The notes under the pieces are model-generated. The model saw only the letters and a list, made by a program, of their open reading frames with translations. It ran no database searches and was not told where the DNA came from. 64,000 nucleotides of DNA from Methanospirillum purgamenti (GTDB taxonomy: Archaea > Halobacteriota > Methanomicrobia > Methanomicrobiales > Methanospirillaceae), in NCBI RefSeq assembly GCF_018502485.1, contig NZ_CP075546.1, one strand, 5' to 3'. Shown here piece by piece: positions 9,162 to 18,189 of the stretch (positions are counted from its first letter, which is position 1; every line of letters begins with the position of its first letter). A program made the translations under genes and the position numbers.

Positions 9162-9566
9162 ATGACTGCTCTAACACCCGAGATAAAGGAAGCCATTGAA
9201 GCGATCAAGGTTTTCCCTCTGGCAACTGCATCAAAATCAGGAATCCCCAACGTAGCTCCCATGGGATCAGTCTTTTTAATTGACGATGAGACGATCTGGA
9301 TCGGAGACAATTTTATGCAGAAAAGCCTGCAGAATGTCTTAGAAAATCCAAAGGCAGCAATCTATGTGTATGGTCCGGGCGCCAAGGGGTGCTACCAGAT
9401 TAAAGGTGATATTACCGTAAAGACAAGTGGGGAGGAACATGCAAAGATGAAAGCAATGATCCACGAGAAAAAACCCAACCTTCCGGCTAAATCACTCCTC
9501 ATCTTTAAAATCACCGATGTTTTTGAATGTATGCCAGGAGCAGATGCAGGGAAGAAACTCCTCTGA
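9162..9566 (+). CDS. Pyridoxamine 5'-phosphate oxidase-like flavin-binding protein
   Basis: This is a 134-residue single-domain protein of the split-barrel FMN-binding superfamily. Residues about 15-50 (FPLATASKSGIPNVAPMGSV) give the first strand pair; the region around residue 58-75 (NFMQKSLQNVLENPKAAIYV) is the typical helix and strand that follow. The family includes PNPOx, flavin reductases and F420-dependent enzymes; small archaeal members often bind FMN or F420 and have unknown substrates. True vitamin B6 oxidase activity is unlikely for so short a protein. It stands alone, followed after about 50 bases by sufC. Confidence 0.85.
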   Translation: MTALTPEIKEAIEAIKVFPLATASKSGIPNVAPMGSVFLIDDETIWIGDNFMQKSLQNVLENPKAAIYVYGPGAKGCYQIKGDITVKTSGEEHAKMKAMIHEKKPNLPAKSLLIFKITDVFECMPGADAGKKLL

Positions 9567-9618
9567 TTTTTTTAGATACATCTTCATGCAATAGTAAACA
9601 AAAGGGTACGTACGCGTT

Positions 9619-10356
9619 ATGCTTCATATTACAGACCTTCATGCAGAAATTGGCGGTAAGGAAATTCTGCATGGAATCACCCTTCATATAGAACCTGGTG
9701 AAACCCATGTTCTGATGGGCCCGAACGGGTCAGGAAAATCCACGCTGCTGATGTGTATCATGGGATTTGATGCATACACTATCACAAGTGGAAAAATCGA
9801 ATTCAATGGGGTGGATGTGACCCATATGCCAGTACATGAACGGGCACGACTTGGTATGGGGATCATGTTCCAGCGACCACCTTCAATTCCCGGCCTGAAA
9901 CTTGGAAAGATGCTGGAGGTTATCAGTCCTGATAAAAATCCTGAGGAAGTAGCAGCTGCAACTCAGAAGATGAACATGGAAGAGTTCACGAACAGGGATA
10001 TCAACCTTGGATTTTCAGGCGGCGAGATCAAGCGGAGTGAAATTTTGCAGATGATGATACAGGATCCGCATTTTATCATGCTCGATGAACCTGAAAGCGG
10101 TGTGGATCTTGAAAATATCCATCTGATGGGTGAATCTATTGCCCAGCTCCTCCAGAAGAATCAGCGATTCGTAAACCGGAAAAACAGCGGTCTGGTCATA
10201 ACACACACCGGTTATATCCTTGATTACCTGGATGCCGACAAAGGGCATGTCATGATTAACGGTGAATTCAAGTGTCACGGAAATCCCCGTGAGATTTTAA
10301 AGTTAATCAAGGAAAAAGGGTACAAAGAGTGCCTTCGATGTGTCAAGATTGAATAA
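9619..10356 (+). CDS. sufC: SufC-type ABC ATPase (Fe-S cluster assembly)
   Basis: This 245-residue cytosolic ABC ATPase shows Walker A GPNGSGKST near residue 35, signature FSGGEIKRSEILQ near 133, Walker B FIMLDEPESGVD near 155 and the switch His in LVITHTGYIL. The signature ending and the DEPESGVD form are characteristic of SufC, which powers the SufB scaffold. The C-terminus ends in a Cys-containing stretch (ECLRCVKIE). In most methanogens sufB follows directly. Here the next gene is an ADP-ribosylglycohydrolase overlapping by 17 bases, and no sufB or sufD is present in the window. Confidence 0.9.
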   Translation: MLHITDLHAEIGGKEILHGITLHIEPGETHVLMGPNGSGKSTLLMCIMGFDAYTITSGKIEFNGVDVTHMPVHERARLGMGIMFQRPPSIPGLKLGKMLEVISPDKNPEEVAAATQKMNMEEFTNRDINLGFSGGEIKRSEILQMMIQDPHFIMLDEPESGVDLENIHLMGESIAQLLQKNQRFVNRKNSGLVITHTGYILDYLDADKGHVMINGEFKCHGNPREILKLIKEKGYKECLRCVKIE

Positions 10357-11305
10357 TCCTTTTTTTTTAAATGGCGCCTGTTCGCCTGGTGCCCGGATGC
10401 TGCTCGGAATGGCGTTCGGTGATGCATATGGTGCACCGTTTGAAAATCTCTCGTACATAAAAGCAGGTGAAAAACTCGCATCAGATGGCCTTGTATGTGG
10501 AACATACACTGATGATACCCAGCAGGCTCTTGCAGTAGCAGAACTTTTAGCATCTGGTAAATCTTGTTCTCCTGAAACAATGGCTGATTTTTTCCTTACA
10601 GCATATAAGCGGGACAAGAGATTTGGCTATTCTGAAATGACACAAAAAATGCTTGCATCCGATAGTCCAAAGTTATTTCTTGAAAGCATATCCACCGTAG
10701 AAAAATTGAACCGAAAGACGGACGGGGCAGCTATGCGGGCGCTCCCCATTGGCTTTTTACCGGAGCGAGATGGGGTCATCTGCTGTGCAGGACTAAGTGC
10801 ATCAATTACTCATGGTCATCCGGATGCAATAGCAGCAACAATTGGAATAGCCCTCATAGCTCACCATAGACTCTATCACCATACGCCATTTTCAGAGATC
10901 TGGAGTGCGGTAAGGGAGGATATCAGGAAAATACATCCGGATATCATCAGGTATTGCGACACGTGTGCTCTGCTCAAGTCCCCTGAACGGGAGATACTTC
11001 TTGAATCATATGCAGAGTACGGCGTACCGTATACAGAATCACGGATATTTCTCGGTTCTGTCCTTTTTCTTCTTATACAATACGGAGATGATCCCATGAG
11101 GCTGCTCATCGAATCGATCCTGCTTGGTGGAGATACTGATACTGTTGCAGCAGTAGTACTTGGTGCAGCACTCATTACTGGAGGAGAGGGAAGTGAGATC
11201 TGGAATCTTGTTTCAGCCCTTGAAGATGGCCCATTTGGAAAAAAGTATCTGATATATATCGGAGATCAGTTATCCATGAGATATCCTGCACCTTCTGAGT
11301 TATAA
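10340..11305 (+). CDS. ADP-ribosylglycohydrolase family protein
   Basis: This protein of up to 321 residues belongs to the DraG/ARH family, which removes ADP-ribose from proteins or small molecules using two metal ions. The family start GMAFGDAYGAPFE, the metal motif TYTDDTQQALA near residue 55 and the C-terminal LGGDTDTVAAV are all present, so the binuclear metal site looks complete. A GTG at 10340 inside the end of sufC is one start. An ATG at 10397 (RMLLGMAFG) fits the usual family start better but would leave a 40-base gap after sufC. The close coupling to sufC is unusual. The target is unknown. Confidence 0.88.
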   Translation: MSRLNNPFFLNGACSPGARMLLGMAFGDAYGAPFENLSYIKAGEKLASDGLVCGTYTDDTQQALAVAELLASGKSCSPETMADFFLTAYKRDKRFGYSEMTQKMLASDSPKLFLESISTVEKLNRKTDGAAMRALPIGFLPERDGVICCAGLSASITHGHPDAIAATIGIALIAHHRLYHHTPFSEIWSAVREDIRKIHPDIIRYCDTCALLKSPEREILLESYAEYGVPYTESRIFLGSVLFLLIQYGDDPMRLLIESILLGGDTDTVAAVVLGAALITGGEGSEIWNLVSALEDGPFGKKYLIYIGDQLSMRYPAPSEL

Positions 11306-11581
11306 AATAAACGCAAATAGAAGGATCAACAGAGTAATCACAAGAACCACGCCGATGAGCACTTCTTTTTTCAGATAAACAGGAACATCTGCAGATACAG
11401 AAGCTTTTTTTGTCAGCCGAACTTTCTTTTTCCCTGGCACCCCGGATTCTTTCCATTCTGCAAGGTTTTTACAGGCATGATTAAAGGGCAGCCGGTGTTT
11501 TGGGCAGAAGACTCCGCCACAATAATTGCAAGTAAAGGCTGCAGCTCCGGATATCTCCTCACCGCATATTTCACAGTTCAT
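11300..11581 (-). CDS. AN1-like zinc-finger protein with C-terminal membrane helix
   Basis: The product has 93 residues. Positions 3-38 form an AN1-type zinc finger with Cys and His ligands in the order CEIC, CNYC, FCPKH, H and C. A basic linker follows (KKKVRLTKK), and the last about 22 residues are a single hydrophobic helix ending the protein, so it is a tail-anchored membrane protein with a cytosolic zinc finger. Similar AN1 plus transmembrane proteins are found across archaea; some groups link them to proteolysis or protein quality control, but no reaction is known here. The start overlaps the upstream DUF1848 stop by 4 bases. It converges with the ADP-ribosylglycohydrolase gene, with a 6-base overlap. 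Confidence 0.85.
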   Translation of the reverse strand: MNCEICGEEISGAAAFTCNYCGGVFCPKHRLPFNHACKNLAEWKESGVPGKKKVRLTKKASVSADVPVYLKKEVLIGVVLVITLLILLFAFIL

Positions 11582-12591
11582 ATAAAAAACCTGAGATCAC
11601 TATTCACTCTTACGGTATTTCCACATTTTTCTCCGGTTATCGTATCATTCCATGGTTGAGCTGTATGTTTCAATGCATTCAATTTCGCCTTTTCATGATG
11701 TGTTGCATAACAATAGACACATCCATGCAAACAGGTATCGTACTGTCCGATATCTTTGCTCCTGATACACCTGCAGGCAGGCCTTTGACCGGGATCTTTT
11801 CCAGCCTTATCCAGATACCTGAGTAATACCTCATCATCCCTACAAATCCGACGAAGTAATACAGCATCAATGCATGAATTATGCTCAATTTCTGTTCCAT
11901 ATGAAGTGCCATCAGCACAAGAGGCCAGTACCAGATGCCATCTCTGGTTCAGATAGATAAGTCCCTTAATAAACTCCTCTTTCTCTTCAAATGTCGGTGT
12001 TCTGAAAAAATAATTATCTGCCTGTCGTTTTACTTTTGCATATGAAGTGTCTACAAAACTAAATACCAGTTTTTCTGTATATGGTGATATCCGGTCACCA
12101 ATGTATGCAATCCGGGTTAAAAGAGTCTTCATATCCAGGGACGGTGACAACAGAACCGGATCAAAGCGCCAGATTACCCGGTTTTTCCCCAGCCGCTGTG
12201 CAAGAGCAATAAATGTTGCAATCCGATCATCAAGGGATGGGACTGATGGTTCGAATCCTTCTTTTTCATAATCATTTAAGGTATATTGAAAATAGTATGT
12301 CGAAACAACTGAATCAAGAGTGTCAAGATATGGGAAAAGGGGTTTCGGATTTTTACTCCAGAAAACAATGGCCCGTGTTTTTTCAAATGACACATAGTAC
12401 AAAAGATTCGGGTTAAAACTGTTTACCCATCTGATATAGCCCTTGGAAAGCCGGTGAACAAACCATTCTGCATAATATGCCGGAATATCAGTTGATCTGC
12501 TAACAGAGATGATAACCGGACAGACTGCAGATACCTCATCCCCCTCGTCAGTTATCACGTATCCTTTTGGATCAGATCTCTCTGCAGACAT
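11578..12591 (-). CDS. DUF1848 family protein with radical-SAM-like Cys motif
   Basis: This 337-residue protein matches the DUF1848 pattern. It has an early SRSTDIPAYYAEWF, then FWSKNPKP and IWRFDPVL, and a C-terminal Cys-rich end reading CRCIRSKDIGQYDTCLHG followed by CVYCYA. That end contains CxxxCxxC, the spacing that binds a [4Fe-4S] cluster in radical SAM enzymes, but at the C-terminus rather than the N-terminus. The family shares distant features with spore photoproduct lyase-like proteins; a biochemical function has not been settled to my knowledge. Its ATG shares one base with the GNAT stop, and its stop overlaps the AN1 gene, so it lies inside a tight operon. Confidence 0.88.
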   Translation of the reverse strand: MSAERSDPKGYVITDEGDEVSAVCPVIISVSRSTDIPAYYAEWFVHRLSKGYIRWVNSFNPNLLYYVSFEKTRAIVFWSKNPKPLFPYLDTLDSVVSTYYFQYTLNDYEKEGFEPSVPSLDDRIATFIALAQRLGKNRVIWRFDPVLLSPSLDMKTLLTRIAYIGDRISPYTEKLVFSFVDTSYAKVKRQADNYFFRTPTFEEKEEFIKGLIYLNQRWHLVLASCADGTSYGTEIEHNSCIDAVLLRRICRDDEVLLRYLDKAGKDPGQRPACRCIRSKDIGQYDTCLHGCVYCYATHHEKAKLNALKHTAQPWNDTITGEKCGNTVRVNSDLRFFI

Positions 12592-13031
12592 TAAAACCGG
12601 TTTAAGGGAGAAGATCCTTCATATCGCATCGGAGTATATCCGTTCATTTTTGCAAATCCAAACCGTCGGTAAAAAAATTCTGTCTCTGGTTCGGCTATTA
12701 TCCCAATCCAGCCAAGATTTGCATGCGTACAGATAAGCATGAGTTTTTTCACCAGAGCGGTGCCGATTCCTTTTCCTCGCCATTCAGGAAGCACCACGAT
12801 ATCCTGCAGGTAAGCATCAGACACCCCATCTGAAATTATCCGACCCATTCCAATCCATCGGTTTTTTGAATCTGTTGCTACTACAAACGCAAAACTTCGA
12901 TGAACAATCTCACATAAAATGGAATCATCCCATGCAGGTTCCCACCAGTCACCGGACTCAAACAACGTTCTCATTTCATCCGGTTTGCACTCATTGACCA
13001 CGTCAATAGAATACTCATCAGACATAGTCAT
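12591..13031 (-). CDS. GNAT-family N-acetyltransferase
   Basis: This 146-residue single-domain protein has the acetyl-CoA binding motif A visible as LQDIVVLPEWRGKGIGTALV near residues 84-103 (the Q/RxxGxG/A core is RGKGIG). The C-terminal GFAKMNGYTPMRYEG is typical of the end of the fold. It should transfer an acetyl group to an amine or protein N-terminus; the substrate is not predictable. The ATG at 13031 or the one two codons later both overlap the end of the upstream response regulator, so it is translated from the sensory operon. Confidence 0.88.
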   Translation of the reverse strand: MTMSDEYSIDVVNECKPDEMRTLFESGDWWEPAWDDSILCEIVHRSFAFVVATDSKNRWIGMGRIISDGVSDAYLQDIVVLPEWRGKGIGTALVKKLMLICTHANLGWIGIIAEPETEFFYRRFGFAKMNGYTPMRYEGSSPLNRF

Positions 13032-13740
13032 CCCTCTGGGTTAATACAACCAGGCATCCGGATAATGTGCCATCCGTATTCGTGATATAACCAAGGCTCA
13101 TTGTAATCGGAATCACAGTTCCATCTTCTCGTTTCATCTTAACAGCCTCAGGCATGACAACTGGTTCAAATACAGGGGGTGATGCAAACAAAGAATCAAA
13201 CCTTGTTTGAATGAGTGAACCCGTCGTTGTACCCAGTAATGTAGCGGCTGCGTCGGTTGCCCCGGATATCATACCATCTGATGAAATTATCAGGCAGGGG
13301 AGAGAATCAGGCAAACTTGAAATTCGATCCAAAATGAAGAAATGAGGCAAAATTTTCTTTCTGAGTGCATGTTTGTGAAGCGAAAGTTCTATCGTTGAAT
13401 AAAGTTCGCGGTCACGGAATGGTTTCATGAGGTATCCGGAGGGCTGGGCTGCAATCGCTCGCTGAAGAGTGTTTTCATCAGAATGTGCCGTAAGAAACAC
13501 AACCGGAATGTCATACAGATTGCGGATTGTGTCAGCCGCTTCAATCCCGTCAATCTCGCCCTGAAGCCTGATATCCATGAGAATAAGGGAAGGTTTTTGT
13601 AATCCGGCTTGCTCAATGGCATCTTCACCTCTGGTAACCTGCCCGGCGATATCATATCCAAGTCGCCGCAATGTTCCTGCAAGCTCCATGGAGATAACCA
13701 TCTCGTCTTCTACAATGAGTATCCGATGTGTGTGTTCCAT
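13018..13740 (-). CDS. Response regulator with PAS domain
   Basis: The product has 240 residues. Positions 5-120 are a receiver domain with the acidic pocket EDE near residues 11-13, the phospho-acceptor Asp in LILMDIRL near 56, the Thr in FLTAHS and the Lys in LMKPF. Positions about 130-235 are a PAS domain. No DNA-binding part is present, so it is a phosphorelay or protein-contact regulator, in the style common in Methanomicrobiales. It lies 18 bases after the REC-PAS-histidine kinase, its likely phosphodonor. Confidence 0.92.
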   Translation of the reverse strand: MEHTHRILIVEDEMVISMELAGTLRRLGYDIAGQVTRGEDAIEQAGLQKPSLILMDIRLQGEIDGIEAADTIRNLYDIPVVFLTAHSDENTLQRAIAAQPSGYLMKPFRDRELYSTIELSLHKHALRKKILPHFFILDRISSLPDSLPCLIISSDGMISGATDAAATLLGTTTGSLIQTRFDSLFASPPVFEPVVMPEAVKMKREDGTVIPITMSLGYITNTDGTLSGCLVVLTQRDDYV

Positions 13741-13758
13741 GATCTAATTCCCACAATT

Positions 13759-15762
13759 CTAACTGAATGAGGTAACCCGGTGCTGTACGGGAAATGAAAG
13801 CACACAGGTCATTCCTGACCCTGAAGTGAATGATACCGTTCCCATTATCTGGTGAGTGAGATTATGAATTAATTCAATTCCCAGGGATGTATGCTTCTTT
13901 GAGTGAAAATCTATGGGAAGGCCAACCCCGGTATCATGGTATCTGATCGTTTTACATCCATTATCGGATGAAAGAGATACCTCGATGCTTCCCTTTCCAT
14001 CTACAGGAAATGCATGTTTGATACTGTTTGTTATCAGTTCATTCATGATAAGACCGATGGGTATTCCGGTATTAATATCAACAAGAACAGGTTCGTCTTC
14101 CAGTACTACATATGAAATGCGTCCCTCTTCCATTTCAAACTCAAGTATTATGCGGTTTCCGATGTCACGGATATAACTTCCAAGAGGAACCCTGACCAGG
14201 TCATCAGTTTCATATAATTTTTCATGGATAGAAGTCATCGAAAAGATACGGTTTCTACAGTCACGAATAATGTCATGCACTTCAGGATTCCCACTTTTAA
14301 ATCCGGAAAGCCGAAGCAAACTTGCGATTATCTGCATATTATTCTTGACCCGGTGATGGATCTCCCGAAGGAGTGTCTCCTTCTCATGAAGTGAAGTAAG
14401 CATATTTTGCTTTAAGAGTTCCTCACTTGCCCGTGCTTTTTCTTCTGCTTCCTTCCTAGCGGTGATATCCAGACAATTCCCTATAAGACAGGGGGAATCA
14501 TTGCACCTGAACATGGTCACATAGAGTTCAAGATATATGAGAGAGCCATCCCGATGCCTTGCTTTTACTTCCAGATGCCCGTTTTCTCTCCAGCCGGACT
14601 GAATGTCAGAAAGGGTTGTCATGACCAGTTCTACATCCTCCTCTTCAAAGAGTCCGGGAAGAGATTTTGACCTGATAATATCCGTTCTGGAATACCCGAA
14701 TATTGTTGAGAACCGGGGATTAATATAAATAAACCGGTTATTCTTTATGAGAAATACTCCGACAAGGGATTTTTCAACAGGATTTTTAAAATACTCTTCC
14801 ATGTATGCCCGGTATCGGGCTGCACCGGCAAGTTTGGTAAGCATGGAAAATGCGTAGAGTTCTGGATCGGAGAGATGGATTTTTGATTCTTTATAAAACA
14901 GAGATAAAAATCCCCATCGCTCATTTCCTGATGAAACCGGGAGAAACACCACAGAGGTAATGTTTAATGTATCAAGTACCTGTTGCTCTGATGGTGATGT
15001 TTCAGTTCCGGATGTCAGAATAAAATGTTCATCCTTATCCCAATGTTTACTCGTCGCAATGGCAAGATCAGAAAAGAGATTGCGAATATCCTTGGGATAT
15101 GTTCCATTATGCATACCTTCTCCGGTCCACCAGGTAACAACATTCGGCACATCACCAGGCAATTCTTCACCATGCTGTATGGGATTACCAATAAATGCTC
15201 CGACTGCACCGGTAACCTGGCAGATATCTCGAAGAGTTACCATCATCTCTGCATAGAAGTTCTCACCTTTCAGAAGTCTTCCTGCCGTGTGACCGATGAC
15301 TTCAAGAATCCGATCTTTTCTCTGGATAGCAGCTTCAGCACGGGCTTTCTCGACAAGGATAGTAATTTTATGTGACAGGTCAAGTACCTGGATTTCCAAA
15401 TCCTCGCCCTTGTTCTGGTAAAAATCCGCCCCTGCGTTTAATGCTTCAATGGCAATCTCCTTGCTGTCATTACCGGTCAGCATAATGAACGGAAGCTGAG
15501 GATGTAAATTCCTGACCTGTCGAAGAAGGGTGATCCCATCCATTTCAGGCATATCATAGTCTGATACAATTGCCTGTACTTCATTACCATTTAAAAATTC
15601 GAGGGCATCATCCCCGTCCAGACAAACATGGACCGTAAAAAGACCGGTTTTCTCCAGATAAAACTGGAATATGTTTGCTAATTCACGGTTGTCATCGACA
15701 AAAAGTATTGGGATGATTGTGACCACCTGCGACTGAATTATACCGGTACTCCCCGAGTCCAT
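13759..15762 (-). CDS. Hybrid REC-GAF-PAS histidine kinase (HisKA_2 type)
   Basis: The product has 667 residues from the ATG at 15762. I chose this start because a TATA box (15811-15820) lies about 50 bases upstream and the receiver domain begins soon after; longer frames would include the promoter. Order of domains: receiver (ILFVDDN, Asp in IVSDYDMPEMDG), a GAF-like region (about 170-315), PAS (VFLIKNNRFIYINPRFSTIF), HisKA_2 with the H-box REIHHRVKNNMQIIASLLRL, and an ATPase domain with DTGVGLP and SLGIELIH. There is no membrane helix, so the signal is probably intracellular. The REC-first order suggests it receives phosphate or is allosterically controlled before passing phosphate to the next gene's receiver. 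Confidence 0.9.
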   Translation of the reverse strand: MDSGSTGIIQSQVVTIIPILFVDDNRELANIFQFYLEKTGLFTVHVCLDGDDALEFLNGNEVQAIVSDYDMPEMDGITLLRQVRNLHPQLPFIMLTGNDSKEIAIEALNAGADFYQNKGEDLEIQVLDLSHKITILVEKARAEAAIQRKDRILEVIGHTAGRLLKGENFYAEMMVTLRDICQVTGAVGAFIGNPIQHGEELPGDVPNVVTWWTGEGMHNGTYPKDIRNLFSDLAIATSKHWDKDEHFILTSGTETSPSEQQVLDTLNITSVVFLPVSSGNERWGFLSLFYKESKIHLSDPELYAFSMLTKLAGAARYRAYMEEYFKNPVEKSLVGVFLIKNNRFIYINPRFSTIFGYSRTDIIRSKSLPGLFEEEDVELVMTTLSDIQSGWRENGHLEVKARHRDGSLIYLELYVTMFRCNDSPCLIGNCLDITARKEAEEKARASEELLKQNMLTSLHEKETLLREIHHRVKNNMQIIASLLRLSGFKSGNPEVHDIIRDCRNRIFSMTSIHEKLYETDDLVRVPLGSYIRDIGNRIILEFEMEEGRISYVVLEDEPVLVDINTGIPIGLIMNELITNSIKHAFPVDGKGSIEVSLSSDNGCKTIRYHDTGVGLPIDFHSKKHTSLGIELIHNLTHQIMGTVSFTSGSGMTCVLSFPVQHRVTSFS

Positions 15763-15810
15763 ATAAGGGTACGTGTGAAGAAAGCCATACGAGAAAAAGC
15801 AAAAGAAGAT

Positions 15811-15820
15811 ATTTTTAAAA
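15811..15820 (-). promoter_or_regulatory. TATA box of the histidine kinase operon
   Basis: On the minus strand the sequence reads TTTTAAAAAT, followed about 50 bases later by the ATG at 15762. It lies in the 119-base gap after porB and supports a separate transcript for the sensory operon. Confidence 0.45.
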
Positions 15821-15881
15821 ATGAGAGGGTATGGTGCCAGCAGGCCCTGGCAAACACCCATTACCCAAAGGGATTGTCGAA

Positions 15882-16769
15882 TTAAAATTTAAGATCGATG
15901 CCGTATTTTTCTGCGTTTGCATCAGCGATTGCCTGAATTTTTGCAATCTCTTCTGCATTTACTGAGGGTTTGAAGAGATGGGCAAACCGCTTCTGAACCC
16001 GTAAGTAATCCTCTACCGGTTTCCTTTTCACCTTCTTTGCCTTTTCAACTTTACCATTGACAATCTCATAGTTAACCCAGAGTCCGGTTTCAATGGCTAG
16101 TTTTCCAAGTTCTATGGTTTTAGATCCATCAAATCCCCAACCCGTGCAACAAGGGGTGTGAATCTGAATATAACATGGTCCATCGATATTTACTGCCCGC
16201 TCAACCTTTTTGATGACATCATTCGGGTAAGCAATAGAGCAGGTTGCAACATATGGTGCACCATGAGCCGCGAGGATTTGTGGCATATCCTTTTTGGGCC
16301 GTGTATTTCCAAAGCTCTTCTTTCCTGCCGGAGAGGTTGTTGTGCTGGCATCAAAGGGAGTGGCTCCTGAACGCTGGATACCGGTGTTCATGTATGCTTC
16401 ATTGTCATAACAGATGTATGTGATGTTATGACCACGTTCAAATGCTCCACTGATACAGAGCACCCCAATGTCAAAGGTAGCCCCGTCACCACAGATACAC
16501 AAGACATGTTCATCCCGGCCCTGTCTCTTCAGTGCAGCTTCAACACCAGATGCTACTGCTGCGGTGTTCTGGAATAAGGAATGGACCCAGGGAACCTTCC
16601 AGGCAGTCTGCGGATATGGAGTTGAAAATACTTCCATACACCCGGTTGATGCACATACAATGGATCGTTCACCGGCTCCCTTTAATATTAGCCGTGCTGC
16701 AAATGCCGGACCACACCCACCACAGGCACGGTGGCCACAGTCAACCAGTTCAAGGGTTCTGTCAGCCAT
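15882..16769 (-). CDS. porB: Pyruvate synthase (pyruvate:ferredoxin oxidoreductase), beta subunit
   Basis: This 295-residue subunit binds thiamine diphosphate and an Fe-S cluster. The TPP motif is visible as CGDGATFDIGV and, about 30 residues later, NEAYMNTG. N-terminal Cys residues (CGHRACGGCG) and the Cys-Cys in TPCCTGWG complete the cluster ligands. With PorA, PorD and PorG it joins acetyl-CoA and CO2 to pyruvate using reduced ferredoxin, the entry of carbon into biosynthesis in methanogens. It is the last gene of porGDAB, one base after porA. Confidence 0.96.
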   Translation of the reverse strand: MADRTLELVDCGHRACGGCGPAFAARLILKGAGERSIVCASTGCMEVFSTPYPQTAWKVPWVHSLFQNTAAVASGVEAALKRQGRDEHVLCICGDGATFDIGVLCISGAFERGHNITYICYDNEAYMNTGIQRSGATPFDASTTTSPAGKKSFGNTRPKKDMPQILAAHGAPYVATCSIAYPNDVIKKVERAVNIDGPCYIQIHTPCCTGWGFDGSKTIELGKLAIETGLWVNYEIVNGKVEKAKKVKRKPVEDYLRVQKRFAHLFKPSVNAEEIAKIQAIADANAEKYGIDLKF

Positions 16770-16770
16770 G

Positions 16771-17931
16771 TTAGATCAGCTCCTCGCGAAGACCGAAGAA
16801 ACAATCGCCATTTCCGGCCTCAATAGCGTCAGTCATCTTTTTAATATCAAGAATGCGGATATCCCGGCCACCAAGTCCTGCAACATAGCTGAGTACCTGG
16901 ACAGAAGAGTCACCGATTGCATCCTTTACCTCATACCCGACTGCTCCCTTCATCCGGGAACCAATCGAGATATTCTTTTCAAACACCCCGATCTTTTTAA
17001 TTCCTTTCAGGGCATTTTTTACGTCTTCAGCAGGGAACGGACGAAAAGCTCTGATCTTAAGCAATCCAACCTTTTTCCCTTCGGAACGCATCTCATCCAC
17101 AGCATCCTTGATAGTACCACAGATAGATCCCATTGCAACGATGGCAACTTCTGCATCTTCAAGTTTGTATGATTCGACAAGTTCGCTATAATCGCGTCCG
17201 AACTGTTCCTTGAACTCTTTTCCGGCTTGTTTTAATACTGAGAGAGCACGGACCATGGCCTGATCCATCTCATACCTGAATTCCATGTAGTATTCAGGAG
17301 TTGCATACATTCCCATGCTGAGTGGCTCATCTGCATCCAGTTTGTTTACCGGATCATAGGGCGGAAGGTATGCCTGGACTTCCTTTTCGTCAGGGATATC
17401 AACTGGTTCATAGGTGTGCGAGATAATAAATCCGTCAAAACATACAAAGACCGGCAGGAGTACCCGGTGATCCTCTGCAACTTTATATGCAAGGATATGG
17501 AGATCAAAACTCTCCTGCACATCTTCTGCATACAGCTGGATCCATCCGGAATCGCGAAGACACAATGAATCCTGTTGATCATTCCAGATAGAGAGCGGGG
17601 CACTGACCGCACGGTTCGCAATTGACATTACAATTGGCTGACGCATACCTGCTGCATTGAAACATACCTCGGCCATAAACAAAAGACCCTGTGAGGATGT
17701 TGCAGAGTATACCCGTGATCCTGCTGCAGAGGCTCCAACACATGCAGAAAGAGCAGAAAACTCACTTTCTACACAGATATATTCACTTTCAAGTTCTCCC
17801 TCTGCCACCATTTCTGCAAGTCGCTCAACGATGTGTGTCTGAGGAGTGATTGGATATGCAGAGATGACATCAGGTTTTACCAGCCGTACTGCCTCTGCTA
17901 TTGCATGAGAGCCTTCAAGGATAGCTTTCAT
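16771..17931 (-). CDS. porA: Pyruvate synthase, alpha subunit
   Basis: This 386-residue subunit carries the pyrimidine-binding domain of the TPP site. Near residue 24 it shows SAYPITPQT, followed by the conserved ICVESEFSALSACVGAS and the stretch TSSQGLLFM typical of the family. The C-terminal half carries the transketolase C-like domain (GLLKIRAFRPFP). Its length fits the four-subunit archaeal enzyme. The ATG lies directly after the porD stop. Confidence 0.96.
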   Translation of the reverse strand: MKAILEGSHAIAEAVRLVKPDVISAYPITPQTHIVERLAEMVAEGELESEYICVESEFSALSACVGASAAGSRVYSATSSQGLLFMAEVCFNAAGMRQPIVMSIANRAVSAPLSIWNDQQDSLCLRDSGWIQLYAEDVQESFDLHILAYKVAEDHRVLLPVFVCFDGFIISHTYEPVDIPDEKEVQAYLPPYDPVNKLDADEPLSMGMYATPEYYMEFRYEMDQAMVRALSVLKQAGKEFKEQFGRDYSELVESYKLEDAEVAIVAMGSICGTIKDAVDEMRSEGKKVGLLKIRAFRPFPAEDVKNALKGIKKIGVFEKNISIGSRMKGAVGYEVKDAIGDSSVQVLSYVAGLGGRDIRILDIKKMTDAIEAGNGDCFFGLREELI

Positions 17932-18189
17932 CTATTTCTCCTCCGTTTCCATGGTGATTGCTTTTGCCGGGCATTCATGGGCACAGAGCCCGCATCCTTT
18001 ACAGAAATCATAGTCAGGGTTGAATTCATTATTTTCAGAGCGAATGCACCCTTCAGGACAGACCAGCTGACACATCCCACAGGATGTACACGTGTCATGA
18101 TCAAATTCCGGACGAAATACACGCCAAGATCCGGTTTTATTCTCCCGGGCCTGACCTGGTGCTGCTGCACACCCAATACGAAGCGCCAT
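17932..18189 (-). CDS. porD: Pyruvate synthase, delta (ferredoxin-like) subunit
   Basis: This 85-residue protein carries two [4Fe-4S] motifs, CTSCGMCQLVCPEGC and CKGCGLCAHECPAKA, both CxxCxxCxxxC(P). It transfers electrons from ferredoxin to the catalytic subunits. It overlaps porG by one base and abuts porA. Confidence 0.96.
   Translation of the reverse strand: MALRIGCAAAPGQARENKTGSWRVFRPEFDHDTCTSCGMCQLVCPEGCIRSENNEFNPDYDFCKGCGLCAHECPAKAITMETEEK

Noticed and set aside
17928..18176. Second frame over porD
   Set aside because: It lacks the ordered CxxCxxCxxxC pairs of porD, which lie in the 17932-18189 frame.
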